DNA from: Blattamonas nauphoetae
Taxonomy: Eukaryota; Preaxostyla; Oxymonadida
NCBI GenBank assembly: GCA_033064195.1
Contig: JARBJD010000185.1
Coordinates: forward strand, 62,001 to 126,000
DNA length: 64,000 nucleotides
Direction of reading: 5' to 3'
The notes beneath the pieces are model-generated. The model worked only from the letters and a program-made list of their open reading frames with translations. It was not told the origin of the DNA and searched no databases. The stretch's first letter is position 1; every line of letters begins with the position of its first letter. Positions 1 to 10,444 of the stretch are shown one piece after another. A program made the position numbers and the translations under genes.

Positions 1-1
1 A

Positions 2-3000
2 TTAGGATCGACAACGGGTCAGACAGAATGGACTCTGAATTTGAGTGGAGCTTCTTTCGGAAGAGACGCTGAGAAGAACATGGCAACACATGGACCGAAT
101 CTGTTTCTCACTGGGAAGTTCTTTGAAACAGCTGTGACACCAAGCACCTTCCCAGCTGTGACTGGAGCAGAAGAGGGAGACATGTGGGGTGAGGATTCGA
201 ACAGCACAGTGAGCTCGTCGCTGTTGGTGTATCTTGCTCCCTTTTCGAACAAGATGATTGTTGGAGGATCGACTGCGTTTGATATTGATCACTGTGGACA
301 CTTTGGAGTTGGATGTGTGTCGATCCAAAACGCTCTGAATCATGTGAAGACATCGAAATCTGACACACTCATTATCTCCTTCGAATCTGGCGCAACTCTG
401 AGCGAATCGTTTTCATTCGAAACGACCCAAACAGTGAGCTTCGTATCGTCCCCAGAATCACCTCAGACAGTTCAAGTTCTGGGATCTGGAAGGCTGACAG
501 TCTCTTTGGGCAAGCTTTCTTTGACCAAACTCTCATTCTCAACGACAGTTGCGTCATTCTCATCGTCACTGATCACATTAAATGGCGGATCTCTGGACGT
601 GACCAAATGCATCTTCACTGGATTCAGATCGTCTGTGTCTGGAGGGATTGTGAGTGCAGCATTGAGCTCGTCATCGTCTCTGATTGTGTCTGGATCGTCG
701 TTCGTGTCGTGCAGTTCGTCGTTGAATGGAGGAGGGATTGCAGTTGAATGTGCTGAGAACACTCCCTCGTCGTCACTTGTGATCGAAGCGTCGTTCGACT
801 CGTGTTCGTGTGGAGTTGGAAAGAAAGGTGATTGGGTTTTCGTTTCTGGAAGAGAGTTGTCAAAACTGATTGTTCATTCGAACTGGGAAACGACACCAAA
901 TGATCTGTCGCAACCGTCAGACTCGTCGAAGCTTTGGGGAGTGGACAGTTTGCCTTGTGGATCGTCTCTCTCGTCGTCGACGCTTCTTGTTTATCTGATT
1001 GGTCATTCTAGTTCATCGCTGTTCACGAGCAGTTCGACTGGATCGGAAGTGATTGGATGTGGGGAATCGTCGACCCCGTGCAGAGCACTGTCCACTTCGT
1101 TCAATCACCTCTCGTCCGCTGGCTCGAACACTCTATCAGTGATTGACTCGTCGACACTTGACTTCGTTCTAACGAGCTCTTTCCCCTCCCTGACCCTCAC
1201 TGGAACCTCCTCTCCTTCGAAATCTCTCTCTGTGACGTCATCTGGACGATTCTCTGTTCACTCGAACAAACTCTCACTCACCCATCTCAATCTCTCTCCT
1301 TCATCCTCATCTTTCTCGTCGTCACTGATCACCGTGTCCAGCACTGGGTCTCTCTCGTTGGATTCCTGCACCATTTCTGGCTTCAGCTCATCATCTTCAC
1401 CCAAGGTCCTGACAGGGTCGATTGGAACAGGACAAACGCTTTCGATTTTTGACACATTGTTCGACAGCTGCTCTGCGACTTCTGGAGCTGGGATTGTGGA
1501 ACTTGAAGTCGTTGAGGATGGAGAAGTGAAGATCGAAGGATCGAGCCGATTTGAGAAATGCTCGCTGAGTGAGAATGGTCATCTTGTTCAGATTGTGTGC
1601 TCGGATCTTGTGTCATTTGTGGGAACCAATCCACTTCCTGCGCTGAAACCATCGAAGCCTACAGACAGAATCTTCACTCCGGACGAAAAAGAGATGTTTT
1701 GGGGGAAAGAGTCGAATGGAGTGGATTGCTCTCTTCTGTTCATCTGGTTTGCTCACACTCAAGGTGATCTTCATGTTCACTCTGCCGGCGAAGATGACAT
1801 TCGATGTGGAGATTCTATTCTTCCTTGTTTGTCGTTGTCTCATTCGATGGGACAGAAGAAGAATGGATTTGTTGTGATTGACTCTCCAATGACTCTCTCG
1901 ACGATGTTGACATCGTCAGCCTCGAAATGGACGTTGAAAGGGGATCTTTTGAATGCGTTGACGATCTCGGAAACAGGAGGGATCGCGGTGAACGAAAGCG
2001 AAGCAGATCTGACGCTTTCGTCTCTGAAGTTTGTGACTGGATCAGTTGGATTGCGAACATCAGCAATGTTGGTTGTGAGTGATGGGAGACTGACATTGTC
2101 TTCATGCTCTTTTGGGGATGGAGTGTCAGATCTTAGATTGCCAGTGTGTTCGGTGGAAGGTGGAGTTGTTGAGATTTCGTCGAGTCTCGCTGTGAATCGT
2201 CCATCGCCGTCGCTGGAACTGTTTTCAGTTTGTGGAGGACGCCTTCTCGCTGAGAATGGACTTTCGTTGACACACGGCCCAACTACTCGCACATCGAGTC
2301 TGTTTTCGTTGAGTGGAGGAGAAACGCGATTGAGAAACGTGATCTCGAGTCTTAGTTCGTCATTCACACCGATCTCGCTGAGTTTGTCAGCTCTTCTTGT
2401 GATTTCTGGATCGACATCGTTGTTTTCGTCAGAAATGGCGAATCTGATTGTGATGGATGGAGGAAGGGTTGAAATCGAGACTTCAACTCTGACCTTCGCT
2501 GAACCCTGTGGATTGATTGTCGGAAGCGGATCAGTTGTGATTGTTTCGTCGACATTGAAGAGAGAGGAAGTTGTGATCGCATCCAATTCAGCTCGTGGAA
2601 GCGTGACGATGACATTGAGAACAGATGACAGACTCGAGATTGGGAAAGAGGATGAGAATGTTCGATTTGAAGGATGGATGAACGAAGGGAATGGAGGAGC
2701 ACTTGCTGTGACGATCAGTGGGGGAAGTTTGTCGATCATTCACTCGACCTTTGTGTCGTGCCGTTCATCGTTGAATGGAGGAGGGATTGCAGTTGAATGT
2801 GCTGAGAACACTCCCTCGTCGTCACTTGTGATCGAAGCGTCGTTCGACTCGTGTTCGTGTGGAGTTGGACAGAAGGGTGATTGGGTTTTTGTTTCTGGAA
2901 GAGAGTTGTCAAAGCTGATTGTTCATTCGAACTGGGAAACGTCAACAGCTGGACTGTCGCAACCGTCAGACTCGTCGAAGCTTTGGGGAGAAGACAGTTA

Positions 3001-6000
3001 TCCTTGTGGATCGTCTCTCTCGTCGTCGACGCTTCTTGTTTATCTGATTGGTCATTCTAGTTCATCGCTGTTCACGAGCAGTTCGACTGGATCGGAAGTG
3101 ATTGGATGTGGGGAATCATCGACTCCGTGCAAAACACTGTCCACTTCGTTCAATCACCTCTCGTCCGCTGGCTCGAACACTCTATCAGTGATTGACTCGT
3201 CGACGCTTGACTTCGTCCTGAAACCCTCCTTCCCCTCTCTGACCCTCACTGGAACCTCCTCTCTATCAAAGCCACTATCTGTGACGTCATCTGGACGATT
3301 CTCTGTTCCCTCAAACACACTCTCGATCACCCATCTCTGTCTCTCTCCTTCGTTCGCACCTTTCTCCTCCTCACTCATCACAATCTCTGGGCCCGGGATC
3401 GTGTCGGTCACATCGTGCTCGTTCTCTTCCTTCACACTCTCAAACACTCCCCTCATCGATCATCAGAATGGAGAGCTGAAACTGAAATCGAGCTCATTTT
3501 CGAGCATCCATCGTTCAGAAGGAAATGGAAGCTGTCTCCATTCGGCGATGGAAGAAGACATGAAACTTGAAGTTGATGATGTTTGGATGGATGATGTGAG
3601 TGTGTTTTATGGAAATGGGGATGGTTTCTTCATTTCGTTCCCATCTTCCCTCTCTTCGAATGTGGCTTCGTTCTCTCTGACCAATCTGCACTTCGCGTCA
3701 TCTCCGAGCAAGAATTATGACTCTCCAAAGTCTCATTTCTTGTTCTTGACTGGATTCAACTTGTCGTCGTGGATTGAAGCTGGTGATTCTCGTTTTGCAG
3801 GATCGTTTGAAGGAGAGGATGTGAACGCGGAATGGCTGTGGACTGAAGACGAACATGCGGAAATTGAATTGTCAGCGTCGCTTCTGTTCTATCTGACAGA
3901 ACACGTCGGTCCAGTTGGAGTTGATTCGAGTGGACTGGACATTGCGAAGTGTGGATATCATACAGTTTGGTGTCCGACTCTTCCTTCGGCCCTCGCGAAG
4001 CTTCCCTCGTCTCAATCATCGACTGTGGTTGTTCAGCTGAGCGTTGTGATCAACACCTCGATCGCCTTCACTTCATCAACCATTCTGACAGGCTTGACTG
4101 GATCGTCACAACTTGTCGTTGGAGAGAATGCTCAATTCGAAGTCCAAACAGACAATGTGAATCTGGAATTGTCATCGCTGGTCGTCAGTCTTCCCTCAGA
4201 ACTGTCATCATCGTGCTTGTTCCTCTCTTCGAAAGGATCTCTTTCCATCGAAGCTGTTTCATTCGTGTTTTCCGATCCAGCGAACGTGTTCTCGTCTCAG
4301 CTGATCCACTCCACTGCTCCCCTCTCGCTGACAGATGTGAATGTCACTTCTGTGTCTCTTTCGGGAGTTGGTCTGATCGAGTCGTGGAGTGATGTTTCGG
4401 TTTCTGGATGTCATTTCAAGTCGATTTCTCGCTCGACTGGATTGGGAAGTGTGATTGAAGCGAACATCACTGAAACCACAAAAATGAAAGTGATCGATTC
4501 TTCATTTGATGATTGTGCTTGTGACTCGACGACAAACTGGATTCTTCTGAAAGGGGTGAACTCCGAGACGAACGATCTCTTCTCTTGGCAAGACACATTC
4601 TCTCTCACTTCACCTCGAAGTGGTGTGTTGGTGATTTTGGATGAACACGAACCATTCTCTCTCGTTTACGAACTGTATCCGCCTGGAGCATCTCTCGTTG
4701 TGAGCTCCTCTTCTGGGATTGATCATCGTCTGTGTGGAAACGAGTCTGTGCCGTGTCGAACAATCAGTGGAAGTGATTGTGCAAGTGGTGGACGATCATT
4801 CAGTGTTCGTGGATCGTGCTTGATGGGTGGAGAATTGTGGATTGAGACGGAAGGATTGTGGATTAAAGGACTGAACTCGAATGTGGGGACAGTGCTGATG
4901 GATGGAACAAGCCGAATTGTTCAGAAAGTTGGAGATTATCCGAAGCCCGTGACGCTTCGGCATGTTTGTGTGGATGTGAGTTCGAGCACGTTGAACTCTG
5001 AATCGTCGATCATTCATTTGGAGACAGGCACTCTGGACATGTCTTCGTGTTCTTTCAAAAGCTCCCAAACGATTGGAATGAAACTTCTTTCAATGGCAAG
5101 TGGAATTTTGAAGTTCAATTCGATTTCTCTCTCGTCGCTCTCGTTCTCGACAACCCCAATCGTTCTCACATCTCTGACCGAAGCCACACTGGAACATGTC
5201 ACAATCTCGGACTGTGTCACGTCACACATCATCTCTGCTTCATCCATTCCATCCCTCACTCTGCAAACTATCGTCATTGAACGAGTCATGACGTCACTGC
5301 TCAACATTGATCATTCAGATGCGAGCAAGATCGAAGAACTCTGCCATTGGACTGGCGGAGTCGTCTCTCTTGAACACTGCTCGACAGTTGTCAGAGTCAG
5401 TCAATTCGCAGATCTGGAGGAAGGAGCGTTCAGTGTTAACGGAGGGAGTCTTGAGCTTCATTTGAGTTCCTTCGAAGAGACTCTCGACGAATCCACATTC
5501 TTCCCTTCTGCACATCGCAACATTGCCTGCCAGAATGAGGGAAGTGTGAGTATCAACAGTCCAAATGGAGGTGATGGAAGCTCGATTCTGCCATCTCTCT
5601 GGATCGACTCGTCGAACTGCACACTGACGAAGAACTCCCAGCCGATCACCGCTCCACTCTTCATCCCCACTCTGGACACGACCAAGTCGACATCAAAGAC
5701 GAGCAAGAAGATGATCACAATCACTCTGGTCGGAACACTGCTAATGCCGTGTGGTCTTCATCTAGAAGTGTTCTCAGTGGAGCCGAACAAGGCTGAGACA
5801 GGTGACGTGCAATCGTTGGATCTGAGTTCGATTGGGATTGACTGTACAGAAACTTCGGTGACAGTTGAGCTGAACGAGACAGCGGATTTCCCGAATTTGA
5901 AGAGAGAACACGAATGGCATGCTCGTCTTGCGTTTGGTTTGGGAACAGATCGAACTGCGTCATTCAGAGTGAAACTGAGTCTGTCGGATGAACGAAAAGC

Positions 6001-7003
6001 GCAAGCGAAGGCAGCGATGAAATGGGTGATCCCTCTGATTGCTGGAATTGCAGCCTTGCTCGTTCTTGTCCTGATCCTTCTGCTTGTTCTTCGGAAGCGA
6101 AAGAAGGACAAAGAACAGAAGAAGACGAAGCTGTCTGAAATGGGAGAAGTGGATCAAGCGATGGATGACATTGCGAAAATGGACGATCCGTCGTTGGCGA
6201 TGACCGACAATCTGCACCACTTCTCGTACGACACGCCGACCGAGACAAACAAGACCTGTGAACCAGCCCACGACACACAACTCCCCATCCCTCCCGACGA
6301 ACCTCCAGATGGATTGAATGGCCAGGAAGAGAAGACCACCACGACTGTCATCGCTCGAGGTCCTGATGGGAAAGAAGTTCACATCCCACTAACGAAAGAC
6401 ACACTTTACAACCGACTGCATGGACCAAATCCAGAACTACAGCTGAACAGTGCTCAGATGCGAGTTCAACTGGTGGCGGCTCTGACGGCTGTTCACAAAC
6501 ACTCTGCGACAGCACAGGTGCTGACTCGTCTGAACCCACATGTTGTTTTTTTCGACTCGGCGGGTGTTGTCTGTCTTCAAGTCAACCAACACCCGCACCC
6601 CCAATGTTCCGATGGAGAAAAGCAGATGAAACGAGAAGAGGAGTTCGACCGCTGGAAAGCGCCGGAAGTGGCGAACGGGGAAGTGAAAGTGGATCATCAG
6701 CAGGCAGCAGTGTTCAGCCTGGGTCTTCTGTTTTGGGAGATGGAGACGGGGATGGTTCCATTCCGAGAGCTGGATGCCGTGAATGCCCAGCGACAGCTGG
6801 GAACAGGTGTGCGTCCTCCGATGGACAGGATCAAGTCTGACTCGCTTGTTGAGCTGATTGAACAGTGTCTGGATTTGGAGCCTGAAAACCGACCGGCATT
6901 TTCTGAACTTGAAAAGATGCTGAGTCCTCCTTCACTTCACCAACCCTCCCAGCCACTCTCTCGTCGACCAGTTCCTCTTGTGAACAAGACGACCTTTTCG
7001 TGA
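2..7003 (+). CDS. Giant surface protein with kinase-like C-lobe, 5' partial
   Basis: The reading frame is open to the first bases of the window, so the N-terminus and any signal peptide lie upstream. More than 2,300 residues are visible, ending in TGA. The ectodomain is Ser/Thr/Val-rich and built of modules that restart with a WG(E/V)DS...SLLVYL signature (near nt 184, 934, 1710, 2985 and 3830), with SFxxCxSxxxGGG strands typical of right-handed beta-helices. One transmembrane helix is encoded at about nt 6022-6093 (WVIPLIAGIAALLVLVLILL), followed by basic residues. The cytoplasmic tail ends in a kinase-like C-lobe (about nt 6640-6930): RWKAPE, then FSLGLLFWEMETGMVPF, then CLDLEPENRP. No glycine loop, VAIK lysine, HRD or DFG is visible, so it should be a pseudokinase. 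The role is inferred as a cell-surface receptor or adhesin. The other copies in this window support the architecture. Confidence 0.85.
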   Translation, partial: LGSTTGQTEWTLNLSGASFGRDAEKNMATHGPNLFLTGKFFETAVTPSTFPAVTGAEEGDMWGEDSNSTVSSSLLVYLAPFSNKMIVGGSTAFDIDHCGHFGVGCVSIQNALNHVKTSKSDTLIISFESGATLSESFSFETTQTVSFVSSPESPQTVQVLGSGRLTVSLGKLSLTKLSFSTTVASFSSSLITLNGGSLDVTKCIFTGFRSSVSGGIVSAALSSSSSLIVSGSSFVSCSSSLNGGGIAVECAENTPSSSLVIEASFDSCSCGVGKKGDWVFVSGRELSKLIVHSNWETTPNDLSQPSDSSKLWGVDSLPCGSSLSSSTLLVYLIGHSSSSLFTSSSTGSEVIGCGESSTPCRALSTSFNHLSSAGSNTLSVIDSSTLDFVLTSSFPSLTLTGTSSPSKSLSVTSSGRFSVHSNKLSLTHLNLSPSSSSFSSSLITVSSTGSLSLDSCTISGFSSSSSPKVLTGSIGTGQTLSIFDTLFDSCSATSGAGIVELEVVEDGEVKIEGSSRFEKCSLSENGHLVQIVCSDLVSFVGTNPLPALKPSKPTDRIFTPDEKEMFWGKESNGVDCSLLFIWFAHTQGDLHVHSAGEDDIRCGDSILPCLSLSHSMGQKKNGFVVIDSPMTLSTMLTSSASKWTLKGDLLNALTISETGGIAVNESEADLTLSSLKFVTGSVGLRTSAMLVVSDGRLTLSSCSFGDGVSDLRLPVCSVEGGVVEISSSLAVNRPSPSLELFSVCGGRLLAENGLSLTHGPTTRTSSLFSLSGGETRLRNVISSLSSSFTPISLSLSALLVISGSTSLFSSEMANLIVMDGGRVEIETSTLTFAEPCGLIVGSGSVVIVSSTLKREEVVIASNSARGSVTMTLRTDDRLEIGKEDENVRFEGWMNEGNGGALAVTISGGSLSIIHSTFVSCRSSLNGGGIAVECAENTPSSSLVIEASFDSCSCGVGQKGDWVFVSGRELSKLIVHSNWETSTAGLSQPSDSSKLWGEDSYPCGSSLSSSTLLVYLIGHSSSSLFTSSSTGSEVIGCGESSTPCKTLSTSFNHLSSAGSNTLSVIDSSTLDFVLKPSFPSLTLTGTSSLSKPLSVTSSGRFSVPSNTLSITHLCLSPSFAPFSSSLITISGPGIVSVTSCSFSSFTLSNTPLIDHQNGELKLKSSSFSSIHRSEGNGSCLHSAMEEDMKLEVDDVWMDDVSVFYGNGDGFFISFPSSLSSNVASFSLTNLHFASSPSKNYDSPKSHFLFLTGFNLSSWIEAGDSRFAGSFEGEDVNAEWLWTEDEHAEIELSASLLFYLTEHVGPVGVDSSGLDIAKCGYHTVWCPTLPSALAKLPSSQSSTVVVQLSVVINTSIAFTSSTILTGLTGSSQLVVGENAQFEVQTDNVNLELSSLVVSLPSELSSSCLFLSSKGSLSIEAVSFVFSDPANVFSSQLIHSTAPLSLTDVNVTSVSLSGVGLIESWSDVSVSGCHFKSISRSTGLGSVIEANITETTKMKVIDSSFDDCACDSTTNWILLKGVNSETNDLFSWQDTFSLTSPRSGVLVILDEHEPFSLVYELYPPGASLVVSSSSGIDHRLCGNESVPCRTISGSDCASGGRSFSVRGSCLMGGELWIETEGLWIKGLNSNVGTVLMDGTSRIVQKVGDYPKPVTLRHVCVDVSSSTLNSESSIIHLETGTLDMSSCSFKSSQTIGMKLLSMASGILKFNSISLSSLSFSTTPIVLTSLTEATLEHVTISDCVTSHIISASSIPSLTLQTIVIERVMTSLLNIDHSDASKIEELCHWTGGVVSLEHCSTVVRVSQFADLEEGAFSVNGGSLELHLSSFEETLDESTFFPSAHRNIACQNEGSVSINSPNGGDGSSILPSLWIDSSNCTLTKNSQPITAPLFIPTLDTTKSTSKTSKKMITITLVGTLLMPCGLHLEVFSVEPNKAETGDVQSLDLSSIGIDCTETSVTVELNETADFPNLKREHEWHARLAFGLGTDRTASFRVKLSLSDERKAQAKAAMKWVIPLIAGIAALLVLVLILLLVLRKRKKDKEQKKTKLSEMGEVDQAMDDIAKMDDPSLAMTDNLHHFSYDTPTETNKTCEPAHDTQLPIPPDEPPDGLNGQEEKTTTTVIARGPDGKEVHIPLTKDTLYNRLHGPNPELQLNSAQMRVQLVAALTAVHKHSATAQVLTRLNPHVVFFDSAGVVCLQVNQHPHPQCSDGEKQMKREEEFDRWKAPEVANGEVKVDHQQAAVFSLGLLFWEMETGMVPFRELDAVNAQRQLGTGVRPPMDRIKSDSLVELIEQCLDLEPENRPAFSELEKMLSPPSLHQPSQPLSRRPVPLVNKTTFS
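704..1316 (+). repeat. Internal gene duplication, copy A
   Basis: This 0.6-kb coding segment is repeated at 2753-3365, exactly 2,049 bp downstream, with no indels and few substitutions. It covers the GGGIAVECAENTPSS to SLTHLNLSPS part of the ectodomain. The divergence is much lower than between other modules of the protein, which points to a recent duplication or to gene conversion. Confidence 0.9.
2753..3365 (+). repeat. Internal gene duplication, copy B
   Basis: This is the second copy of the ectodomain segment at 704-1316, in the same reading frame and orientation. Differences concentrate near the ends, for example TPNDL against STAGL after the SNWET motif. Confidence 0.9.
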
Positions 7004-7026
7004 AATATCCGAAGCATCAACTCAAC

Positions 7027-7794
7027 TCACGTCACATTCATTTTGCTCCTTCGCTTCCAACTCCGATCATCAGTTTTATATGTATTCCACCTCACAACTA
7101 ACAGAGGCTCTAATTTATCACATCCTCGTCCTCACAACATTACATCATCTCATCACTCCAACACTCTCTCACGTCACCCGGGAGCGTTTCCAACACCACG
7201 TCAAGGCTGTTGAGTGTTCAGAAAAGAAGAGTTGAAATTCGATCATTCGATTGATGTCAACATTGTCACACTTCAACCAAACCCATAGACGACATCTTCC
7301 ACTCTGAACACTCATCCAGCCTCTTTTCCTTCACAGCGTTCTCTGCATCTCGTGCCACCTTCACGTCACCTCTCACGTCACTCCTTACGCCGTGACTCGG
7401 ACATCAGCAGAGATTGTTCACCAGTCCAGGCCCTCACGTCACATTTGGCACGATTTTCAGAAATCGCTTTATTCTCGACACATCACCAAGATTCATTTTT
7501 TCCTCTTTTGGTTTTCACTCCTCTTCATTGTTAACCAACACTGTCTTCATTTCTGTCTTTCTTTGAACTGTCTTGATTCTGTTTTCGAGGCATGTTTCTG
7601 ACGACAACGAAACATCTGATTGCTCTGCTCGACACAGGGGGTCCAGTTCTCATTCGGTCACTGAAACAAGCTGATTGTTTGCCATGCGGAAGCAGCCATT
7701 GCATCCGTTTCACATCACCCATTGCCGCATCTCGAAACTTTTCGCATCTCACCTTCTCTTCCATCACATCATGCTGCTCTTTGAATCACGTCAC
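7027..7794 (+). promoter_or_regulatory. Cluster of TCACGTCAC motifs
   Basis: The nonamer TCACGTCAC occurs six times in under 800 bp just downstream of a surface-protein gene. It recurs downstream of two other copies of the family (15948; 39059, 39162 and 39292) and in the second copy of the dispersed repeat. The core resembles a CRE-type TGACGT site in reverse complement. Whether it acts in 3'-end formation, in transcription of the next gene, or is a by-product of repeat spread cannot be told from sequence. Confidence 0.35.
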
Positions 7795-7841
7795 TGACAT
7801 TCTGATAAACCGATGATTGTCTCTTCGTTGTCCAGAACATC
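7311..7841 (+). repeat. Dispersed 0.5-kb repeat, copy 1
   Basis: This closely matches 18934-19455. Both copies start with CTCATCCAGCCTCTTTTCC and end with TCCAGAACATC. A highly conserved 3' half (about 7592-7800) is open on the plus strand (KHLIALLDTGGPVLIRSLKQ) and on the minus strand, and the few substitutions change residues in either frame. No terminal inverted repeats or target duplications are obvious. It may be a non-autonomous element, a spread gene flank, or an unrecognised small gene. Confidence 0.75.
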
Positions 7842-8004
7842 TTCGGAATTATACAGAGAACGAACAAACTGGGGATCATTGCTTTGATCAGAGATTTGTC
7901 GATGTTACAATCTGCTTTGGAGAAAAGGACGACATGAGTGATTTAAGGGCCAGATCTTTCAAAACTTTGTTGATCTACCTTGATTAAAGAGGATATCACC
8001 TCCA

Positions 8005-8965
8005 ATGCCCGTGTTTCTGTTGCTCTTCCACATCGTCCATTGTGTTTTCGAACACTACCAGGATTTTGATGTAGTCTATGAGAAAAAAGTTGCCGAACGC
8101 AATTCTGGCTCAAACTCGGAATTGATACATCTCTCATTTAATGATGATTTCTATTGGACGAATGGGATAGGGATTGTATCGAAATCGGTGGAACTTCATG
8201 GAAACAAGACATGGCTGACGCACCGAACGAATGTGCGAAACGAACGAAATGACAATACTGATGAAATCACCATCCAGCCGACCACAAAGCTCAACCATCC
8301 TGAACGATGGATGATGGAGGTGTGGAATAGTTCGTTGACGATGCGATCCTTTGGACTGGACGCGGGAATGGCTGGAACAACGATCTGTTTGGTTGTGGGG
8401 TCGTCAGTTGAGGTGATTGATGGCGAAATCTTGTCAAACCTGGAATGTTCGGGATTTGTGCTTGCAGACGCGGAGAGAAGTGGGTCAAGCCGGATTGTGA
8501 TCGTTGGGAGCACTCACAAATCATCGACTCCCAATGTGGTTCTTCCACTTGTTGGGCGAGGACATGGACAACTGACCAAGAACAATGAAGAATGGAAGTG
8601 TGATGGGGAGGGATGTAGTTGTGTTCGTATTGAAAGGGAAGAGATAATTGGAGTTGGACTGTCATTCGATTCGACGCACTTCCCACTTGGGACTGGCCCT
8701 CTTTTCTCGTTTGCTGAGAATTCATTGTCGGAAAAGGGGATTGGGATAGTTGGAGAGGTTTCGACGGAGTTGAGATCGAGTAGTGTCTCGAACGTGACGA
8801 GCACTTTTGGAATTGGAAAGGGAAAGAAGATGGGAATGGGGAGTTGTGTGTGGGAGCGAGTGGTCGGGAGCAGGATTTCAGGGAGCACGAACCACGACAT
8901 GGGGACTGCACTGTGTGGTGCTCGTTTCGGCTTCAATGTTGCCTGTTTGAACACTTCCTTCTCGT
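8005..8965 (+). pseudogene. Surface protein gene, 5' part, split by insertion
   Basis: An ATG at 8005 starts a protein with a hydrophobic signal-like N-terminus (VFLLLFHIVHCVF). It continues as the N-terminal domain shared with the copy at 33534-38936: a GTGPL motif, then GTALCGARFGFNVACLNTSFSS, which parallels LYGTTCIDMNLGGSLLCSNTSFS in that copy. After this point host sequence stops and inserted DNA begins; the frame runs a few codons into the insertion and terminates. The matching continuation (CVRTLNDE...) resumes at 11815 in the same strand order. I infer one gene interrupted by about 2.85 kb. No GT donor lies at the junction, so the insert is not simply an intron. Confidence 0.8.
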
Positions 8966-9214
8966 CGAAGATTTAGCAGAGCGAAGAAGAGTGAGATCAA
9001 TCTCTGAAGTGAGTCGAACACAACAATGGGTTAGACCCTTGGGAGACTCATATAGAAAAGGGAGAAGAGTAAATGCCGAATCAACATCTAATCAAGTCGA
9101 AAAGAACAACAAAACCAAAAACCAAAGGGCAGAGCGAAGACACTCCACATCAACTGAAACCATTCCTTGTCGGGCGGGAGGGTGGTCACTCTTCTTCGCT
9201 CTGCTAAATCTTCG
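8966..9214. repeat. Small inverted-repeat unit (249 bp)
   Basis: Ends are perfect inverted repeats of 28 bp (CGAAGATTTAGCAGAGCGAA...). The unit has no coding content. It sits at the left edge of the compound insertion and directly abuts the second terminal repeat at 9214, as if two elements had joined or one had inserted at the tip of the other. Confidence 0.75.
8986..9035 (+). repeat. 50-bp terminal core, left copy
   Basis: Perfect reverse complement of 11729-11778; it runs from GAAGAGTGAGATCAATC to CAATGGGTTAGA. The two copies share this core but have different outer tips, so two end variants of one element family appear to be present. Confidence 0.9.
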
Positions 9215-9258
9215 ATCACTCTGCAGTGATCCGATTCAGCCGAGCTACGAAGAGTGAG
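9214..9258 (+). repeat. 45-bp terminal repeat, internal copy
   Basis: Perfect reverse complement of 11769-11813; it starts GATCACTCTGCAGTGATCC. Unlike the right-hand copy it is not followed by the 50-bp core, so it looks like a truncated or rearranged end. Confidence 0.85.
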
Positions 9259-9261
9259 TCT

Positions 9262-10155
9262 TGGGAGTCATCACCTCGTTGATGAGGATGGACTCTTCTC
9301 CGTTTTCCTGTTCTCCAACTGGATCGTGAACTGCCCTCTCCGTCTCCGTCGAAATAAACCCGAAAATCCAAGAGCAACTTTGCTCTACGCCGAAACCAAT
9401 ATCGGCACTCCATATTCCGAGGATCATGCTGCATCCACGAAGGATAGTCTCCAGCTCGTTCCCGTCGATGATGTCATCGTCTGCCATATTCTCCAGTGAC
9501 ATAGAATACTCTCCAGTAACCATGTGACGTCCAACAAATCCAATAGTGGGTTGATTCACCTTGGTCAGACGCGATAGTTCAGCAATAGTTTCAAACACAA
9601 GGTCAGACTCAAAATGAACTGGTTTCGATGAAGAATTCATCATCCCACTCACTTCATAAATCATGACATATTTCAGTCCAAGTTCACCAACTGCAGCTGT
9701 GCCATAAAGAACTCCATTGATTCTTCCATTCCCAAACGAATCGAATGACACACTCATCGTCTCAGTCCCAGACAATCCTTTCGACCGAGTCATTGTCACT
9801 GTGTACTCCTCAGAGAGACCAATCCCAGACAGCGACACAACTCCTTTCTTGTTCTGATCCGAATAATCAATAAACGGATTCGGAGTGGTCAGACGAGGCG
9901 GTTCTGCCATGATCTTTTCGAGATTGGCTTCGGAGAAGTGAGTGGCTGTCGTCGACGAGACTGTTTGAGAGAACTCAGTCACATTGTATTCCACTCCATA
10001 CGACAGTTCAGCATCTGACCAAGGATACAGCAATGCTGACCTCATCCACGCATCGTCAAAAACACTGAACATCATCGAAACAATGTGCTTCACTGACGAA
10101 CCAACGGACAGCGAAACATCGTTAGTTTCACCTGTCACTAGTTCCTTTCTTGTCA
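9262..10155 (-). pseudogene. Captured fragment of a surface-protein gene
   Basis: Reading on the minus strand gives ectodomain text of the giant surface-protein family: LVTGETNDVSLSVGS, then ELSYGVEYNVTEF, then GVVSLSGIGLSEEYTVTM and GFVGRHMVTGEYSMSL. These correspond to repeated Ig-like modules in the copies at 33534-38936 and 45162-50622. It lacks the N-terminus, the membrane helix and the kinase-like tail, and it is flanked by non-homologous DNA. It is antisense to the host gene it sits in. It probably represents host DNA picked up by, or trapped between, mobile-element ends. Confidence 0.7.
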
Positions 10156-10158
10156 TCC

Positions 10159-10232
10159 TCCTCTGCCACCTGTGACGTCGATGCCAATCGGAGGCGAGAG
10201 GACGCGATGTTGTGAAATGTCGGAAAAACTGT
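10159..10232. repeat. Degenerate direct repeat, copy 1
   Basis: Begins CCTCCTCTGCCACCTGTGAC and resembles 10445-10518 at roughly two thirds or more of positions, 286 bp away. It sits exactly at the upstream end of the captured gene fragment, so it may mark a recombination or insertion boundary. Confidence 0.5.
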
Positions 10233-10444
10233 CCTTTCAGTCGGCGGAGGGTGATCGAGAAGAACCCTGCTGACCCATGTTTTTCCAACATCGTCGACTC
10301 ATAGAAAAAACGTTGTATGATGTGGCTGACACAGCCTTTCGCAACGAATGAAGATGGAGACTGAACTCCATTCCTTGATATCTCCTTCAATAGACTCTGT
10401 ACCAATTGCGTTGACCATTATCCCTCTATGACGAGGGAAGCGAC

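Larger units (their letters stand above)
7004..8004. other. Intergenic region with motif cluster and dispersed repeat
   Basis: No convincing gene is seen between the stop of the first surface-protein gene and the start of the second. The region holds six TCACGTCAC motifs (starting at 7027, 7169, 7361, 7373, 7434 and 7786) and one copy of a 0.5-kb dispersed repeat (7311-7841). Short ORFs on both strands of the repeat are noted under that entry. Confidence 0.7.

Noticed and set aside
6640-6930. Active protein kinase in the surface-protein tails
   Set aside because: Only C-lobe motifs are present; the ATP-binding lysine, HRD and DFG are missing.
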